A stretch of DNA of 44,611 nt from Anaerolineaceae bacterium UBA6107 (GTDB lineage Bacteria > Chloroflexota > Anaerolineae > Anaerolineales > Anaerolineaceae). Shown here piece by piece: positions 31,314-41,069 of this stretch. Location of the stretch: the NCBI GenBank assembly GCA_002428455.1, contig DIWL01000068.1, positions 1 to 44,611 on the forward strand. The letters run 5' to 3'. The notes beneath the pieces were generated by a model, which was given only the letters and a program-made list of their open reading frames with translations, was not told where the DNA came from and ran no database searches. Position 1 is the first letter of the stretch. Each line of letters begins with the position of its first letter. The position numbers and the translations under genes are program-made.

Positions 31314-33215
31314 ATGTCAGTTCCAGAATTCATCCTCAAAAAAATGATCGTACCGGGAAGCTTCAAGAGCACTGCCAATAGGTTCTCTTTTAAGATTATG
31401 AACAGCTTTGCGGCTGCCACAATCTCCAGGTTTAATATTGTCGTCGGTGATGTACCTGTTCCAACGGAAGACGTGAAAATCTCTTCTGGTCAACATCCTC
31501 CAATAACCGGTGATGTGATCACTCCCGATAATCAATTGTTATTGCCTGTTGGGTTGGAGATTACTGTTGAGGTCAATGCCAGGCAGGAGAACAAACCAGT
31601 GCGCCTGGTGGCGATGACCAGGGAAGTGGGAGAGATCAGTTTTATACTCAATGCTGGTGGTTCAACCCCTAAAAAAAATGCCATGAGACAGCCAATTTTT
31701 GCGCGGTTGAGCCCGGCAAAGAAGGCATCCATCAGGATCGACCTGCAGGGTCCTGCCACACCGGCATCTCCATTTATCCTGGGGCAATTCGTGGAACATC
31801 TTGAACGGTGTGTCTATGATGGCATTTGGACCCGTGATGGCCGTTCATTACGTTCTGACACCCTTGATCTGATAAAACAACTGGCACCGCCTCTAATCCG
31901 TTACCCGGGAGGTAATTTTGCCAGCGGGTATCACTGGGAAGACGGTATCGGTCCCCGTGACCATCGCCCTCCACGCCATGATGCTGCCTGGCAGTCAGAG
32001 GAATCCAACCAGGTCGGAACGGACGAATTTCTTGCTTTTTGTGAGGAAACTATCACGGTTCCACTTCTCGTGGTGAATGACGGCTCCGGAACACCAGAGG
32101 AGGCGGCGCGATGGGTCGCCTATTGCAACAGCCCAGTCACCACGGAACAGGGCGCTCGTAGAGCCCAAAATGGACACCCCTCACCCTACAATGTGCAATA
32201 TTGGGGTATTGGCAATGAAGTGTGGGGACCCTGGCAGATCGGTACCACTTCGGCCGAAGAATATTGCAGACGAGCTGAGCGATTTATCACAGCGATGAAA
32301 GCGGTGGATCCTGCGATTAAGATCGTCGCCGTCGGACACAATCCTTTGACAGATGAGCTTGATGATGAAGGGTTTTTATGGAACGAGCCGGTGCTGAAAA
32401 ACCTGGGCGACAAGATTGATTACCTCTCCTGGCACATATACCAACCTGATAAAAGCGGCTGGCAGGAAACATACGACCCGAAGCAATTGTATTTCTCTGT
32501 TTGTGCCGCGCACCTGGACATCGAGAAAATCATCCTGCGTGTGAAAGATCAGATCACTGCCAATGGTGCAATTAATATCAAGCAGGCAGTGGATGAGTGG
32601 AACCTCTGGCTTCCTCCTCGTGAAAAAAACGTCAGCATGCATCATGTCACTTACACAATGCGGGATGCCCTTTATGCTGCTTCCGTGTTATTGACTTTCT
32701 TCAAACATGGGGATACCGTGGGCATGGCCAACCTGGCTCAACTGGTAAACGTACTTCCGCTGATTGAAACGAACAATGATTTTGCGATTGCGACATCCAT
32801 GTTCTTTCCCTTCGTATTATTCAGACAAATGCAGCATAAGGTGCTTCCGATTCACATTGAATCTGAAACCTTTAACAGCCTGGAACAGGCGATAAACCTT
32901 CAGGCACATGAGAAGGTACCTTTTGTCGACGGGTTGGCTTCGATCAGCGAAGACAGGTCAAAATTGTCACTCCTGTTGGTCAACCGCTACCCTTTCAACC
33001 GCGCAAGTGTTGATATTTACCTTGATGGAGTGATTGCTTGCACCCCCGGTCATGCCATGCAGATCGTGGCCCCCTCACCGGAAGCATTTAATAGTTTTGA
33101 CAAACCTGACCGCGTCAGGATCACAGATGCACACATGCCAATTATTAAGGATAGCATCCTGCACATCCACTTGAAACCCTGTTCGGTCTATTATGTTGAT
33201 CTGAACTTAAAATAA
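31314..33215 (+). CDS. GH51 alpha-L-arabinofuranosidase with extra N-terminal domain
   Basis: A 633-residue intracellular enzyme (no signal peptide) that removes arabinofuranosyl residues from oligosaccharides. The catalytic barrel runs from about residue 140: FILGQFVEHLERCVYDGIW, PPLIRYPGGNFASGYHW, acid/base Glu302 in WGIGNEVWGPW and nucleophile Glu428 in AVDEWNLWLP, then the C-terminal beta-sandwich. Residues 1-115 are an added beta-rich domain (KKMIVPGSFKSTANRFSFK, ITPDNQLLLPVGLEITVEVN) not part of normal GH51 enzymes, which are about 500 residues. It resembles a small uncharacterised domain of DUF6379 type (tentative). It follows the MFS gene by 3 bases. Confidence 0.92.
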   Translation: MSVPEFILKKMIVPGSFKSTANRFSFKIMNSFAAATISRFNIVVGDVPVPTEDVKISSGQHPPITGDVITPDNQLLLPVGLEITVEVNARQENKPVRLVAMTREVGEISFILNAGGSTPKKNAMRQPIFARLSPAKKASIRIDLQGPATPASPFILGQFVEHLERCVYDGIWTRDGRSLRSDTLDLIKQLAPPLIRYPGGNFASGYHWEDGIGPRDHRPPRHDAAWQSEESNQVGTDEFLAFCEETITVPLLVVNDGSGTPEEAARWVAYCNSPVTTEQGARRAQNGHPSPYNVQYWGIGNEVWGPWQIGTTSAEEYCRRAERFITAMKAVDPAIKIVAVGHNPLTDELDDEGFLWNEPVLKNLGDKIDYLSWHIYQPDKSGWQETYDPKQLYFSVCAAHLDIEKIILRVKDQITANGAINIKQAVDEWNLWLPPREKNVSMHHVTYTMRDALYAASVLLTFFKHGDTVGMANLAQLVNVLPLIETNNDFAIATSMFFPFVLFRQMQHKVLPIHIESETFNSLEQAINLQAHEKVPFVDGLASISEDRSKLSLLLVNRYPFNRASVDIYLDGVIACTPGHAMQIVAPSPEAFNSFDKPDRVRITDAHMPIIKDSILHIHLKPCSVYYVDLNLK

Positions 33216-33245
33216 CAGGCAGGATCACCACATTATCCTGCCTGT
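33215..33245 (-). terminator. Terminator between GH51 gene and tal-pgi
   Basis: An 11-bp perfect stem ACAGGCAGGAT / ATCCTGCCTGT with a 9-base loop. Read on the minus strand it is followed by TATTTT, so it ends the tkt-rpiB-tal/pgi operon. The hairpin begins at the last base of the convergent GH51 stop codon and may also serve that gene. Confidence 0.75.
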
Positions 33246-33267
33246 AAAAAGATCCTCGGTATAAGGT

Positions 33268-36057
33268 TCATGTATCCAATAGGATTCGAACATCCGGCTC
33301 ATAGAGATCAATCCATAGCACCTCACGGTATTTAGCCTGTAAGGCGTGAAGATCTCCTATTGCCTGTGCCCGTTGAAACACGCCAAAGCTCACACCCTGC
33401 CCAGGTATCTCCACATCGGTCTGCCGATTTGCTGTGACCAGGATAAATAATCCTGTGTTTGGTCCACCTTTGTGAAACTGCCCTGTCGAGTGCAGGTATC
33501 TGGGTCCGAAACCAAGCGTGGTTGGCAGCGCATATTTCACAGCCAAACGGCTACGAAACTTTTGCAGTAATTCTTCGTTTTCCCTGTTCCTGGGTAAGAA
33601 TGCGTTGATTGCAATGTATTGTGTCCGGGACCGGTTTTGCTCAATGTAACTTCCAATCAACCGGAATAGGGATCCGCGTTTCTCGACTGCTTCAGACAGC
33701 GGTGTGAGAACTTTTGCACGTGGGTAACCGGCTGATGGAACGATGTCCATGAATTTTCCGTTTTTCTTGAATTCCTCCAGCCCGGTGATTGTGCGAATTT
33801 TGGCGTCCTGGACATCCGGTTGATCAAAAGAGTTTACCCCGATCACAGAGCAGGCTGTTGCCACTGCAATTTCCCACAAGTAGAATTGACCGGCCAAATC
33901 CTCTTTCTCACCCACACGAAGCGTTACAACAGGATGCCCAACAAGCCGCAATTGTTTCGCCAGTTGATTCTTTTCATTCCCTTTTTCCAGGGAAAGGAAC
34001 AACCTGTCAGAAGAATATTGTCCGATCTCGAGGATTGGCTCGTTTACAACCGGCAGGATCCCTTTTCCGTCTTTGCCGCTGCTCTCAGCAACGAGTTGCT
34101 CCAACCAATCCCCAAATGATATCCATTCGTCGTTGGTCAACAGTGTCAGCTTATCCCTGCCGCACCGGGCAGCCGCACCGATAATGGCACCCAACACAAT
34201 CCCGGGGTTACTTTGCAGTGATTTGTCCTGCTTACATTCTTCCGCCATATTGACGGCGTTATTGACAAATGAATCCAGATCGATGCCCATCATAGCAGCA
34301 GGAACCAACCCGAATGCGGTCAACGCGGAATTGCGACCGCCAACTTGTGGATCAGCCTCAAATACTCTCCTGAATCCGCGCTCTTCAGCCAGCCTGGCCA
34401 GCCTGGTGCCGGGATCGGTGATGGCAACGAATTGTTTTCCCGGATCTTCCGGACAAATAGCCTTTACCTGATCCCAAAAATAGTCCAGAAACGCGTTGAT
34501 CTCACCCGTGGATCCGGACTTGCTGGCCACAATGAAAATTGTTCTGTCGATCGGGTTATGTGCCGTAATCGATACAACCTGTTCTGGATCAGTCGAATCC
34601 AGCACTTGAAATTTCAAACCATTTTCGTTTGAGTAATCATGCCCTTTAACGATCTTGCTGATCACCTCAGGCGCAAGAGAAGAACCTCCCATTCCAAGTA
34701 ATACCGCGTGAGTATAACCATTCTCCACAAGTTCTCTGCCCAAATTTCGCAATTCTGGTAGCACTCCTTTGGCATCGTATGGGGTTGAGATCCAATTCAT
34801 GCGATTTTTAATCTCATCCTGCCCTTTTTGATCAAGCGTCCACAAAGAGGGATCTCGATCAAAAAACCGGTTAACATAGTTGGCGCTTTCCAGTTTTTGA
34901 ACCTGTTGAATGACATTTGGTGTTAACGACCCCAATTCCTCTAACGCGCTCATTCTTCTCTGCTCAACCGTGTCCAGCAATGAGCGATAGGCTTGTGAAA
35001 AAGCAGCTACACCTTCATTTTCTAACTCATCCGTTACATTTTTTACAAAGATTCCACGATATTCTAATTGCTCAAACAGAGATTTCGCCTGCATTAAGTC
35101 GTTGTTAATGGTGACCGCCACTTCTCCGTGCTCCAGGAAAGCGTCGAGCGTGTTGGGCGGAACCGTATTGACGCTGTCCGGAGCAATGAGTTCCTCCACA
35201 TAGATCACATCGCGATATTTCGGATTCTTTGTGCTGGTGGATGCCCACAACGGACGTTGAACGCGAGCGCCAGCGTTTTTTAGTTTTTCAAAACGTTCCC
35301 CCGAGAATTTTTCCAGGAAGATCTGGTAAGCCAGTCTGGCGTTGGCGATCGCAGCTTTCCCCGCCAACTTCGTGAATTCTTCATCAGTAATTCTAACTGC
35401 GCGTAATTGTTCTTCCAACAATCCATCGATCTTGGTGTCCATGCGCGATACGAAAAACGAAGCCACAGACGCGATCCGGTCGACTGGTAAACCTGCACTG
35501 ATACGATCCTCCAAACCGCCAAAGTATGCGTCGATTACCTCGATGTAACGTTCAATGGAAAAAATCAAGGTCACATTGACATTTATTCCGTGAGCGATCG
35601 CCTGCCGGACAGCTGGAATGCCCTCTTTTGTTGCCGGGATCTTGATCATCAGGTTTGGTCGTTTGATCTGCTGCCACAACTTCTTCGCGTGCAGAACAGT
35701 ACCATCAGTGTCGTATGCCAGTAGTGGATCTACTTCTATACTGACGTATCCATCCTTGCCGGATGAATTGGAATATAACTGCGCAAAATGGTCTGCAGCC
35801 TGTTTAATATCTTCGACAGCCAATTGCCAGAAAATTTCCTCTGATTTCAGACCAGACCATGCCATTGGTTTCAGACTTAGATCGTAATCTTTTGAACTTG
35901 CAATCGCTTTTTGAAAAATGCTGGGGTTGGATGTAATCCCCCTGATCGCTCCGCTCGAGATCATTCCGGCGATGGTGCCATCTTTCAATTTTTTTCGTTC
36001 GATATTGTCATACCACAGGGATTGCCCAATACCCTCAATTTTCTCAATAATACTCAT
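33268..36057 (-). CDS. Bifunctional transaldolase / glucose-6-phosphate isomerase
   Basis: A 929-residue fusion of two sugar-phosphate enzymes. Residues 1 to about 365 are transaldolase (ITSNPSIFQKAI; Schiff-base Lys139 in NLMIKIPATKEG). Residues about 390-929 are phosphoglucose isomerase (LLGMGGSSLAPEVISK; VASKSGSTGEINAFLDYFW). The C-terminal part includes GFGPRYLHSTGQFHKGG, a motif used in this fusion family. Such tal-pgi fusions are known in several bacteria. The enzyme would convert erythrose-4-P and sedoheptulose-7-P to fructose-6-P and on to glucose-6-P. It is the last gene of the tkt-rpiB-tal/pgi operon, 6 bases after rpiB. Confidence 0.95.
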   Translation of the reverse strand: MSIIEKIEGIGQSLWYDNIERKKLKDGTIAGMISSGAIRGITSNPSIFQKAIASSKDYDLSLKPMAWSGLKSEEIFWQLAVEDIKQAADHFAQLYSNSSGKDGYVSIEVDPLLAYDTDGTVLHAKKLWQQIKRPNLMIKIPATKEGIPAVRQAIAHGINVNVTLIFSIERYIEVIDAYFGGLEDRISAGLPVDRIASVASFFVSRMDTKIDGLLEEQLRAVRITDEEFTKLAGKAAIANARLAYQIFLEKFSGERFEKLKNAGARVQRPLWASTSTKNPKYRDVIYVEELIAPDSVNTVPPNTLDAFLEHGEVAVTINNDLMQAKSLFEQLEYRGIFVKNVTDELENEGVAAFSQAYRSLLDTVEQRRMSALEELGSLTPNVIQQVQKLESANYVNRFFDRDPSLWTLDQKGQDEIKNRMNWISTPYDAKGVLPELRNLGRELVENGYTHAVLLGMGGSSLAPEVISKIVKGHDYSNENGLKFQVLDSTDPEQVVSITAHNPIDRTIFIVASKSGSTGEINAFLDYFWDQVKAICPEDPGKQFVAITDPGTRLARLAEERGFRRVFEADPQVGGRNSALTAFGLVPAAMMGIDLDSFVNNAVNMAEECKQDKSLQSNPGIVLGAIIGAAARCGRDKLTLLTNDEWISFGDWLEQLVAESSGKDGKGILPVVNEPILEIGQYSSDRLFLSLEKGNEKNQLAKQLRLVGHPVVTLRVGEKEDLAGQFYLWEIAVATACSVIGVNSFDQPDVQDAKIRTITGLEEFKKNGKFMDIVPSAGYPRAKVLTPLSEAVEKRGSLFRLIGSYIEQNRSRTQYIAINAFLPRNRENEELLQKFRSRLAVKYALPTTLGFGPRYLHSTGQFHKGGPNTGLFILVTANRQTDVEIPGQGVSFGVFQRAQAIGDLHALQAKYREVLWIDLYEPDVRILLDT

Positions 36058-36063
36058 TTGTAC

Positions 36064-36525
36064 CTATCCTTGATTGCGAATCCCCTTTTTTTCAATTGCC
36101 TGTATCTTTTCAAAACGCCTCACAAAGCGTTCTTCATGGTCAAATTTTGCAGCCAGGAATGCCTTGAGGATCTCTTTGACCAGTTCAATACCAACGATCC
36201 GGCTGCCCAGGCAGAGTACGTTCATATTGTCATGCTCCACACCCTGGTGTGCAGAATAGGTGTCATGGCAAATACCAGCGTAAATCCCTTTGATCTTGTT
36301 CGCCGCAATACACGCACCAACACCAGAACCACAGATCAATACACCCCTGTCAGCTTGCTTATCTAATAAGGCCTTGCCCATCTTTACAGCAAAGTCAGGG
36401 TAATCAACCGGTTCCTGGCTGTAAGTGCCAAGATCCAAAACCTCATGCCCCGCAGCTTGGATGATGTTGATCACTTCGTCTTTTATGGTGAAACCTGCAT
36501 GATCTGATGCTACTGCTATACGCAT
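36064..36525 (-). CDS. rpiB: Ribose-5-phosphate isomerase B
   Basis: A 153-residue RpiB that interconverts ribose-5-P and ribulose-5-P. Seen: VASDHAGFTIKDEV at 4-17, LGTYSQEPVDYPDFA, the anion-binding and catalytic-cysteine loop GVLICGSGVGACIAANK (active Cys in LICGSG), and the His/Arg motif HDTYSAHQGVEHDNMNVLCLGSR (split by a few non-conserved residues). The ATG giving MRIAV was chosen because AGAGG lies 5 bases upstream; an upstream GTG is part of that site. It lies 2 bases after the tkt stop, so it is coupled. Confidence 0.95.
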   Translation of the reverse strand: MRIAVASDHAGFTIKDEVINIIQAAGHEVLDLGTYSQEPVDYPDFAVKMGKALLDKQADRGVLICGSGVGACIAANKIKGIYAGICHDTYSAHQGVEHDNMNVLCLGSRIVGIELVKEILKAFLAAKFDHEERFVRRFEKIQAIEKKGIRNQG

Positions 36526-36527
36526 AA

Positions 36528-38534
36528 TCACCTCTTTTTATTGAGCAATTTTATGGCAATCGAGTAAATGTTTTCTACAGTAAATCCAAATTTTTCCATT
36601 AACTGTTTGTAAGGAGCGGACGCACCAAATGTATCCATGCTGATGATCACTCCCTCGTCACCAACCCATTTTTCCCATCCTTGTGAGACGCCCATTTCAA
36701 CTGCCAGCCGTTTAGTCGTTGCAGCAGGCAGGACAGAATTACGGTATTCTGGAGTGGTTGAATTAAAAAGCTCCCAACTCGGGAACGAAACCACCCTAAC
36801 GCTGACACCTTCATCCGCCATCCTCTGACCGGCTGCCATCACCAGGCTGACCTCAGATCCGCTGGCCATTAGGATGATCTCCGGTTCGCCCACCCCCAAA
36901 TCCGCCAGTACATAAGCGCCTTTCTCAAGTTGGCTTGATTTCGCGTATTTATTCCGATCGTAGGTGGGAACCGCCTGCCTGGTTAAGGCGATAAGTGTAG
37001 GACCGTGTTTTCGGTTGATGGCAACGCGCCAGGCTTCTGCGGTTTCATTAGCATCTGCAGGTCGGATCACCACCAGGTTGGGGATGGCTCGCAAAGATGC
37101 CAGGTGCTCGACCGGTTGATGTGTTGGGCCGTCTTCTCCCAACCCGATGCTATCATGGGTCATCACCCAGATCGTTTGCAAATGAGATAATGCCGAAAGA
37201 CGAATCGCGCCGCGCATATAGTCAGTGAATACGAGGAAGGTTGCTCCAAATGGGATGAACCCACCATGATAGGCCATGCCGTTAACGATGGCTCCCATCG
37301 CGTGTTCTCTAACGCCGAAGTGCAGGTATTTCCCGCCGTGGTTGTCAGCCTGGAAGGCACTGCTGTTCTTGATCCAGGTATTATTGGAGGGCGTCAGGTC
37401 AGCCGACCCACCTGCGATTTGAGGAAAAACATTCGTGAGAGCATTCAACACCTGTCCGGAAGCAGATCGAGTGGCCATACCTTTTTCATCCGTTGCAAAA
37501 ACCGGAAGTTGTGCCTCCCAATTTACCGGGTATCGTTTTTCCATGCGGTTTTCCAACTCATCCCATTGATCCGGATAACTCCTGGCGTACGACTCAGTTG
37601 TTTCTTTCCATTCCTTCCATGCCTGGTGTCCTTTTTCACCCACACCCGTGTATAGTTCGCGTACACTCTCAGGTATATAAAAATCCGGTTCAGCAGGCCA
37701 GCCAAGTTTGACCTTTGCGCCATTGAGTTCTTCCAATCCCGGAGGTTCTCCGTGCGCTTTTGAAGTATCCTGCCGGGTGGGCAAACCAAAACCGATGTGA
37801 GTTCTGCAAATGATCAACGATGGTCTTTCATCCATTTTGGCTTGAGCGATGGCAGCATCAATGGCTTCAACATCATTGCCATCCTCAACAAACAAAACTT
37901 GCCACCCGTAAGATTCGAACCTTTTTCCTCTATCTTCGGTAAAAGACAGCTCGGTCGATCCATCGATCGTGATCCGGTTATCATCGTAACAATATATGAT
38001 CTTTCCCAGCTTGAGATGTCCGGCTAATGATGCCGCTTCTGAGCTCACGCCTTCCATCAGGTCGCCGTCGGTGACTATGCCATAAATATGATGATCAAAT
38101 AATTCCGCATCAGCCCGGTTGTATTGCTTTGCAAGCATGGCTTCAGCGGTCGCCATTCCTACACCGTTTGATAATCCCTGTCCCAGGGGTCCGGTGGTGG
38201 CTTCCACTCCGGGGGTGAAACCAAATTCCGGATGCCCGGGGGTCTTGTAACCCAACTGCCTGAAATTCATCAGATCGTCCATTGACACATCAAATCCGGT
38301 TAAGTGCAGCAGGCTATATAAAAGCATCGAACCGTGACCGCCAGAAAGGATGAATCTGTCCCGATCCCACCAACCAGGATTGTGCGGATCAAACTTGAGA
38401 TACCTGGTCCAGATAGTGTATGCGATTGCTGCCGTACCCATCGGTAATCCGGGGTGCCCTGAATTCGCCTTCTGAACCCCGTCTGCAGATAAAAAACGTA
38501 GTGTGTTTATCGCCTGTTCTTCAAGTGTCGCCAT
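36528..38534 (-). CDS. tkt: Transketolase
   Basis: A 668-residue full-length transketolase (thiamine diphosphate enzyme) of the non-oxidative pentose-phosphate pathway. Signatures: SGHPGLPMGTAAIAYTIW near 27-44, the ThDP motif VTDGDLMEGVSSEAASLAGH, SKAHGEPPG, and in the second half THDSIGLGEDGPTHQPVEH with the catalytic Glu in FGVREHAMGAI. The start was set at the ATG with GGAGGG 3 bases away. A longer in-frame start adds 11 residues without homology. It is the first gene of the operon, and its supply of xylulose-5-P may come in part from arabinose released by the neighbouring GH51 enzyme. Confidence 0.96.
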   Translation of the reverse strand: MATLEEQAINTLRFLSADGVQKANSGHPGLPMGTAAIAYTIWTRYLKFDPHNPGWWDRDRFILSGGHGSMLLYSLLHLTGFDVSMDDLMNFRQLGYKTPGHPEFGFTPGVEATTGPLGQGLSNGVGMATAEAMLAKQYNRADAELFDHHIYGIVTDGDLMEGVSSEAASLAGHLKLGKIIYCYDDNRITIDGSTELSFTEDRGKRFESYGWQVLFVEDGNDVEAIDAAIAQAKMDERPSLIICRTHIGFGLPTRQDTSKAHGEPPGLEELNGAKVKLGWPAEPDFYIPESVRELYTGVGEKGHQAWKEWKETTESYARSYPDQWDELENRMEKRYPVNWEAQLPVFATDEKGMATRSASGQVLNALTNVFPQIAGGSADLTPSNNTWIKNSSAFQADNHGGKYLHFGVREHAMGAIVNGMAYHGGFIPFGATFLVFTDYMRGAIRLSALSHLQTIWVMTHDSIGLGEDGPTHQPVEHLASLRAIPNLVVIRPADANETAEAWRVAINRKHGPTLIALTRQAVPTYDRNKYAKSSQLEKGAYVLADLGVGEPEIILMASGSEVSLVMAAGQRMADEGVSVRVVSFPSWELFNSTTPEYRNSVLPAATTKRLAVEMGVSQGWEKWVGDEGVIISMDTFGASAPYKQLMEKFGFTVENIYSIAIKLLNKKR

Positions 38535-38578
38535 TTTCCCTCCAGTCTGATATTCCAATTTTACCATCTGCCAATAAA

Positions 38579-38606
38579 TAAGCCGGGCTGACCAACTCCC
38601 GGCTTA
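38579..38606 (-). terminator. Rho-independent terminator of copZ-copA
   Basis: Nine-bp stem TAAGCCGGG / CCCGGCTTA with a 10-base loop. On the minus strand it is followed by TTATTTATT. It lies between the copA stop and the tkt start. Confidence 0.75.
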
Positions 38607-38624
38607 TGGGCGATTACATTCAGT

Positions 38625-41042
38625 TTATAAACGCAGTCTTTTCAACCTTAAACTGTTGGTAACAACAAACACACTGCTGAAAGCCATTGCTCCGGCAGCC
38701 AACATTGGGTTGAGTAGACCAAACGCGGCGACCGGGATCAATATAACATTGTAGAAGAAAGCCCAGAACAGGTTCTCCCGGATCTTTTTGAGTACTTCCC
38801 GAGACAGCAGAATGCTCTTGCCCACCCCCATTAGATCACCGCCAATTAATGTCACCGGTGCGGCGGCCATGGCAACATCCGTACCGGTCCCGATGGCGAT
38901 ACCGAGATCTGCCTGCGCTAGCGCGGGAGCATCGTTGATTCCATCACCAACCATCGTGACGATCCTTCCACCCTCCTGCAAACGTTTGACTTCTTCGGTC
39001 TTTTGTTCAGGTAGTACTCCGGCGATGAATTTTTGTATTCCAGCTTGTTCTGCGATAACCGCAGCGGTTTGAGGGTTATCCCCGGTCAGCATGATCACTT
39101 CCAGCCCTAAATTTTTCAAAGCCTCCACGGATTGCCTGGAGTTTTCTTTAATACCATCAGCAACAGCGATGGCACCATTCACTACACCATCGATTCCCAC
39201 GATCATCAACGTTTTTCCCTGATTTAGTATCACTTCAATACTTGCAGAGATTTTTTCAATGGATATGCCATTTTCTTCAAGATAATTGGCAGTGCCAACA
39301 ATTATGGTATGGCCTTCCACAGTGGCTCTTACACCTTTCCCCGGTATGGCGGTAAAGCCTTCTGGTTCACTCAAACCGAGGGATCGATTACCTGCTTCCG
39401 CAAGTATGGCTTCTCCAAGGGGATGTTCACTACCTCGTTCCACACTGGCTGCCAGTCGGAGAAGTTCATTTTCCGTAATCGCATTGCTAAAAGTGAGGAT
39501 ATCCGTCACCTCAGGCCTGCCCCTCGTGATCGTACCCGTTTTATCCAGTACCACCACATCGGTCTTACCGGCTCTCTCCAGCGCCTCACCAGACCGGAAC
39601 AGGATGCCTTTCTCAGCTCCTTTACCGGTACCCACCATAATGGCGGTGGGGGTAGCCAGACCCATTGCACACGGACAGGCGATTACAAGCACAGCCACCG
39701 CGTTGATCATCGCCCTGGTTACACCCGTAACCTGGTGCCCGGTCGAGGCGGCTGGATCAATGACCCACCACGCTACAAAGGTCAACAAAGCGAGACCAAT
39801 CACAATTGGCACAAATACCGCCGATACCTGGTCAGCCAGTTTCTGGATCGGTGCGCGGGTTTCCTGCGCTTTTTCGACCATACGGATGATTTGGGAAAGC
39901 ATTGTATCCTTCCCGATCCTGTTAACCCTTACTTTTATCAGACCAAACTTGTTAAAAGTCGCTCCAGCGACCATGTCGCCAGGTTTCTTATCGACTGGCA
40001 TTGATTCACCGCTAAGCATCGATTCATCCACCTGGGTCTCACCATCGATGATGACCCCGTCGCCGGGGATCTTCTCTCCCGGTTTGATTACCAGCACATC
40101 ATTGATAACAACCTCGCGCAATGGAATTTCGGTCTCGGTCCCATCCCTGATCACTCGCGCTGTGTTGACCTTCAACGCCTGCAATTTCCGTATTGCCTCG
40201 CTGGTGTTGCCCTTGGCTTTAGCCTCAAGATACTTTCCCAACCTTACCAGCGTGATAATCACCGCGGCTGTTTCAAGATACGTGTGCCCGCTGATCCATC
40301 CAAAAACGATTGGAATCGAATATGCATAGGCGACAGTGGAACCCAACGCGATCAGAACGTCCATGTTGGCAGATCCATTCCGCAGGGCTTTGAAAGCACC
40401 AACATAGTACTGCCACCCGACATAGAACTGAACAGGAGTGGCGAGCAAGAGTAAAAGGATGTCCAACCAACGACTGGTTGCCAGCGCGTGTGGTAAAAGA
40501 CCAAAATCTCGCGACATGGAAAGTAGGAAAATTGGCAACGTCAGCACAATTCCTGTGATTAGCAATCGTTTCTGATGTGATGTTTCGCGTTGGCGTGCTT
40601 TGACCTCTTCGTCTTCTCCATCGCTGTCAATTAATGAGGCTTTGAAACCAAGTTCTGCAATCTTCCCAAGGATCTCATTACCAGAGATCAAAGTAGGAAT
40701 GTACGTCAAATTGAGGTTTGTTAAAGTAATATTCGCGCTGGCGGATCGAATACCTTCCACCTGCGACAAAGACCTTTCCAGTCGTAAAGCATCCGATTGA
40801 TCATTTAATTGGGGAACATGAAAACCGGCTTCGACAATACTTACACCATAACCAGCCCGTTCGATCCTTTCGATGATCGTTTGCAGCTCAAGTTTATCTG
40901 GTTCATAATCGATCGTTGCTTTTTCGGTGACGAGGTTAACCACCACATCATCCACACCATTCAATTTTTTAACGTTGCGTTCCACTGTCATCACACAATT
41001 GGCGCAAGTCATTCCGGTGATTGGTAAAATTACTTTATCCAT
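38625..41042 (-). CDS. copA: Copper-translocating P1B-type ATPase
   Basis: An 805-residue Cu(I) export pump. The N-terminal metal-binding domain has ITGMTCANC (Cys13, Cys16). A second HMA-like domain at about 74-140 has lost its CxxC. Then eight membrane helices with the metal-binding CPC in VIACPCAMGLATPTAI, the phosphorylation site DKTGTITRGRP, SEHPLG, GDNPQTAAVIAE and the hinge GDGINDAPALAQADLG. The C-terminal helices carry NVILIPVAAFGLLNPMLAAG and the MAFSSVFVVTNSLRL of Cu pumps. It lies 27 bases after copZ and shares its operon. Confidence 0.95.
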   Translation of the reverse strand: MDKVILPITGMTCANCVMTVERNVKKLNGVDDVVVNLVTEKATIDYEPDKLELQTIIERIERAGYGVSIVEAGFHVPQLNDQSDALRLERSLSQVEGIRSASANITLTNLNLTYIPTLISGNEILGKIAELGFKASLIDSDGEDEEVKARQRETSHQKRLLITGIVLTLPIFLLSMSRDFGLLPHALATSRWLDILLLLLATPVQFYVGWQYYVGAFKALRNGSANMDVLIALGSTVAYAYSIPIVFGWISGHTYLETAAVIITLVRLGKYLEAKAKGNTSEAIRKLQALKVNTARVIRDGTETEIPLREVVINDVLVIKPGEKIPGDGVIIDGETQVDESMLSGESMPVDKKPGDMVAGATFNKFGLIKVRVNRIGKDTMLSQIIRMVEKAQETRAPIQKLADQVSAVFVPIVIGLALLTFVAWWVIDPAASTGHQVTGVTRAMINAVAVLVIACPCAMGLATPTAIMVGTGKGAEKGILFRSGEALERAGKTDVVVLDKTGTITRGRPEVTDILTFSNAITENELLRLAASVERGSEHPLGEAILAEAGNRSLGLSEPEGFTAIPGKGVRATVEGHTIIVGTANYLEENGISIEKISASIEVILNQGKTLMIVGIDGVVNGAIAVADGIKENSRQSVEALKNLGLEVIMLTGDNPQTAAVIAEQAGIQKFIAGVLPEQKTEEVKRLQEGGRIVTMVGDGINDAPALAQADLGIAIGTGTDVAMAAAPVTLIGGDLMGVGKSILLSREVLKKIRENLFWAFFYNVILIPVAAFGLLNPMLAAGAMAFSSVFVVTNSLRLKRLRL

Positions 41043-41069
41043 AAACAGACCTAACCTTAATTTGTACAG

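Noticed and set aside
39286..40329. Long open frame (347 codons) antisense to copA, plus a 231-codon frame at 39309-40004
   Set aside because: Both lie fully within copA, which has all P-type ATPase motifs. The antisense products are low-complexity Ser/Thr/Pro-rich or otherwise featureless, with no ribosome-binding site.
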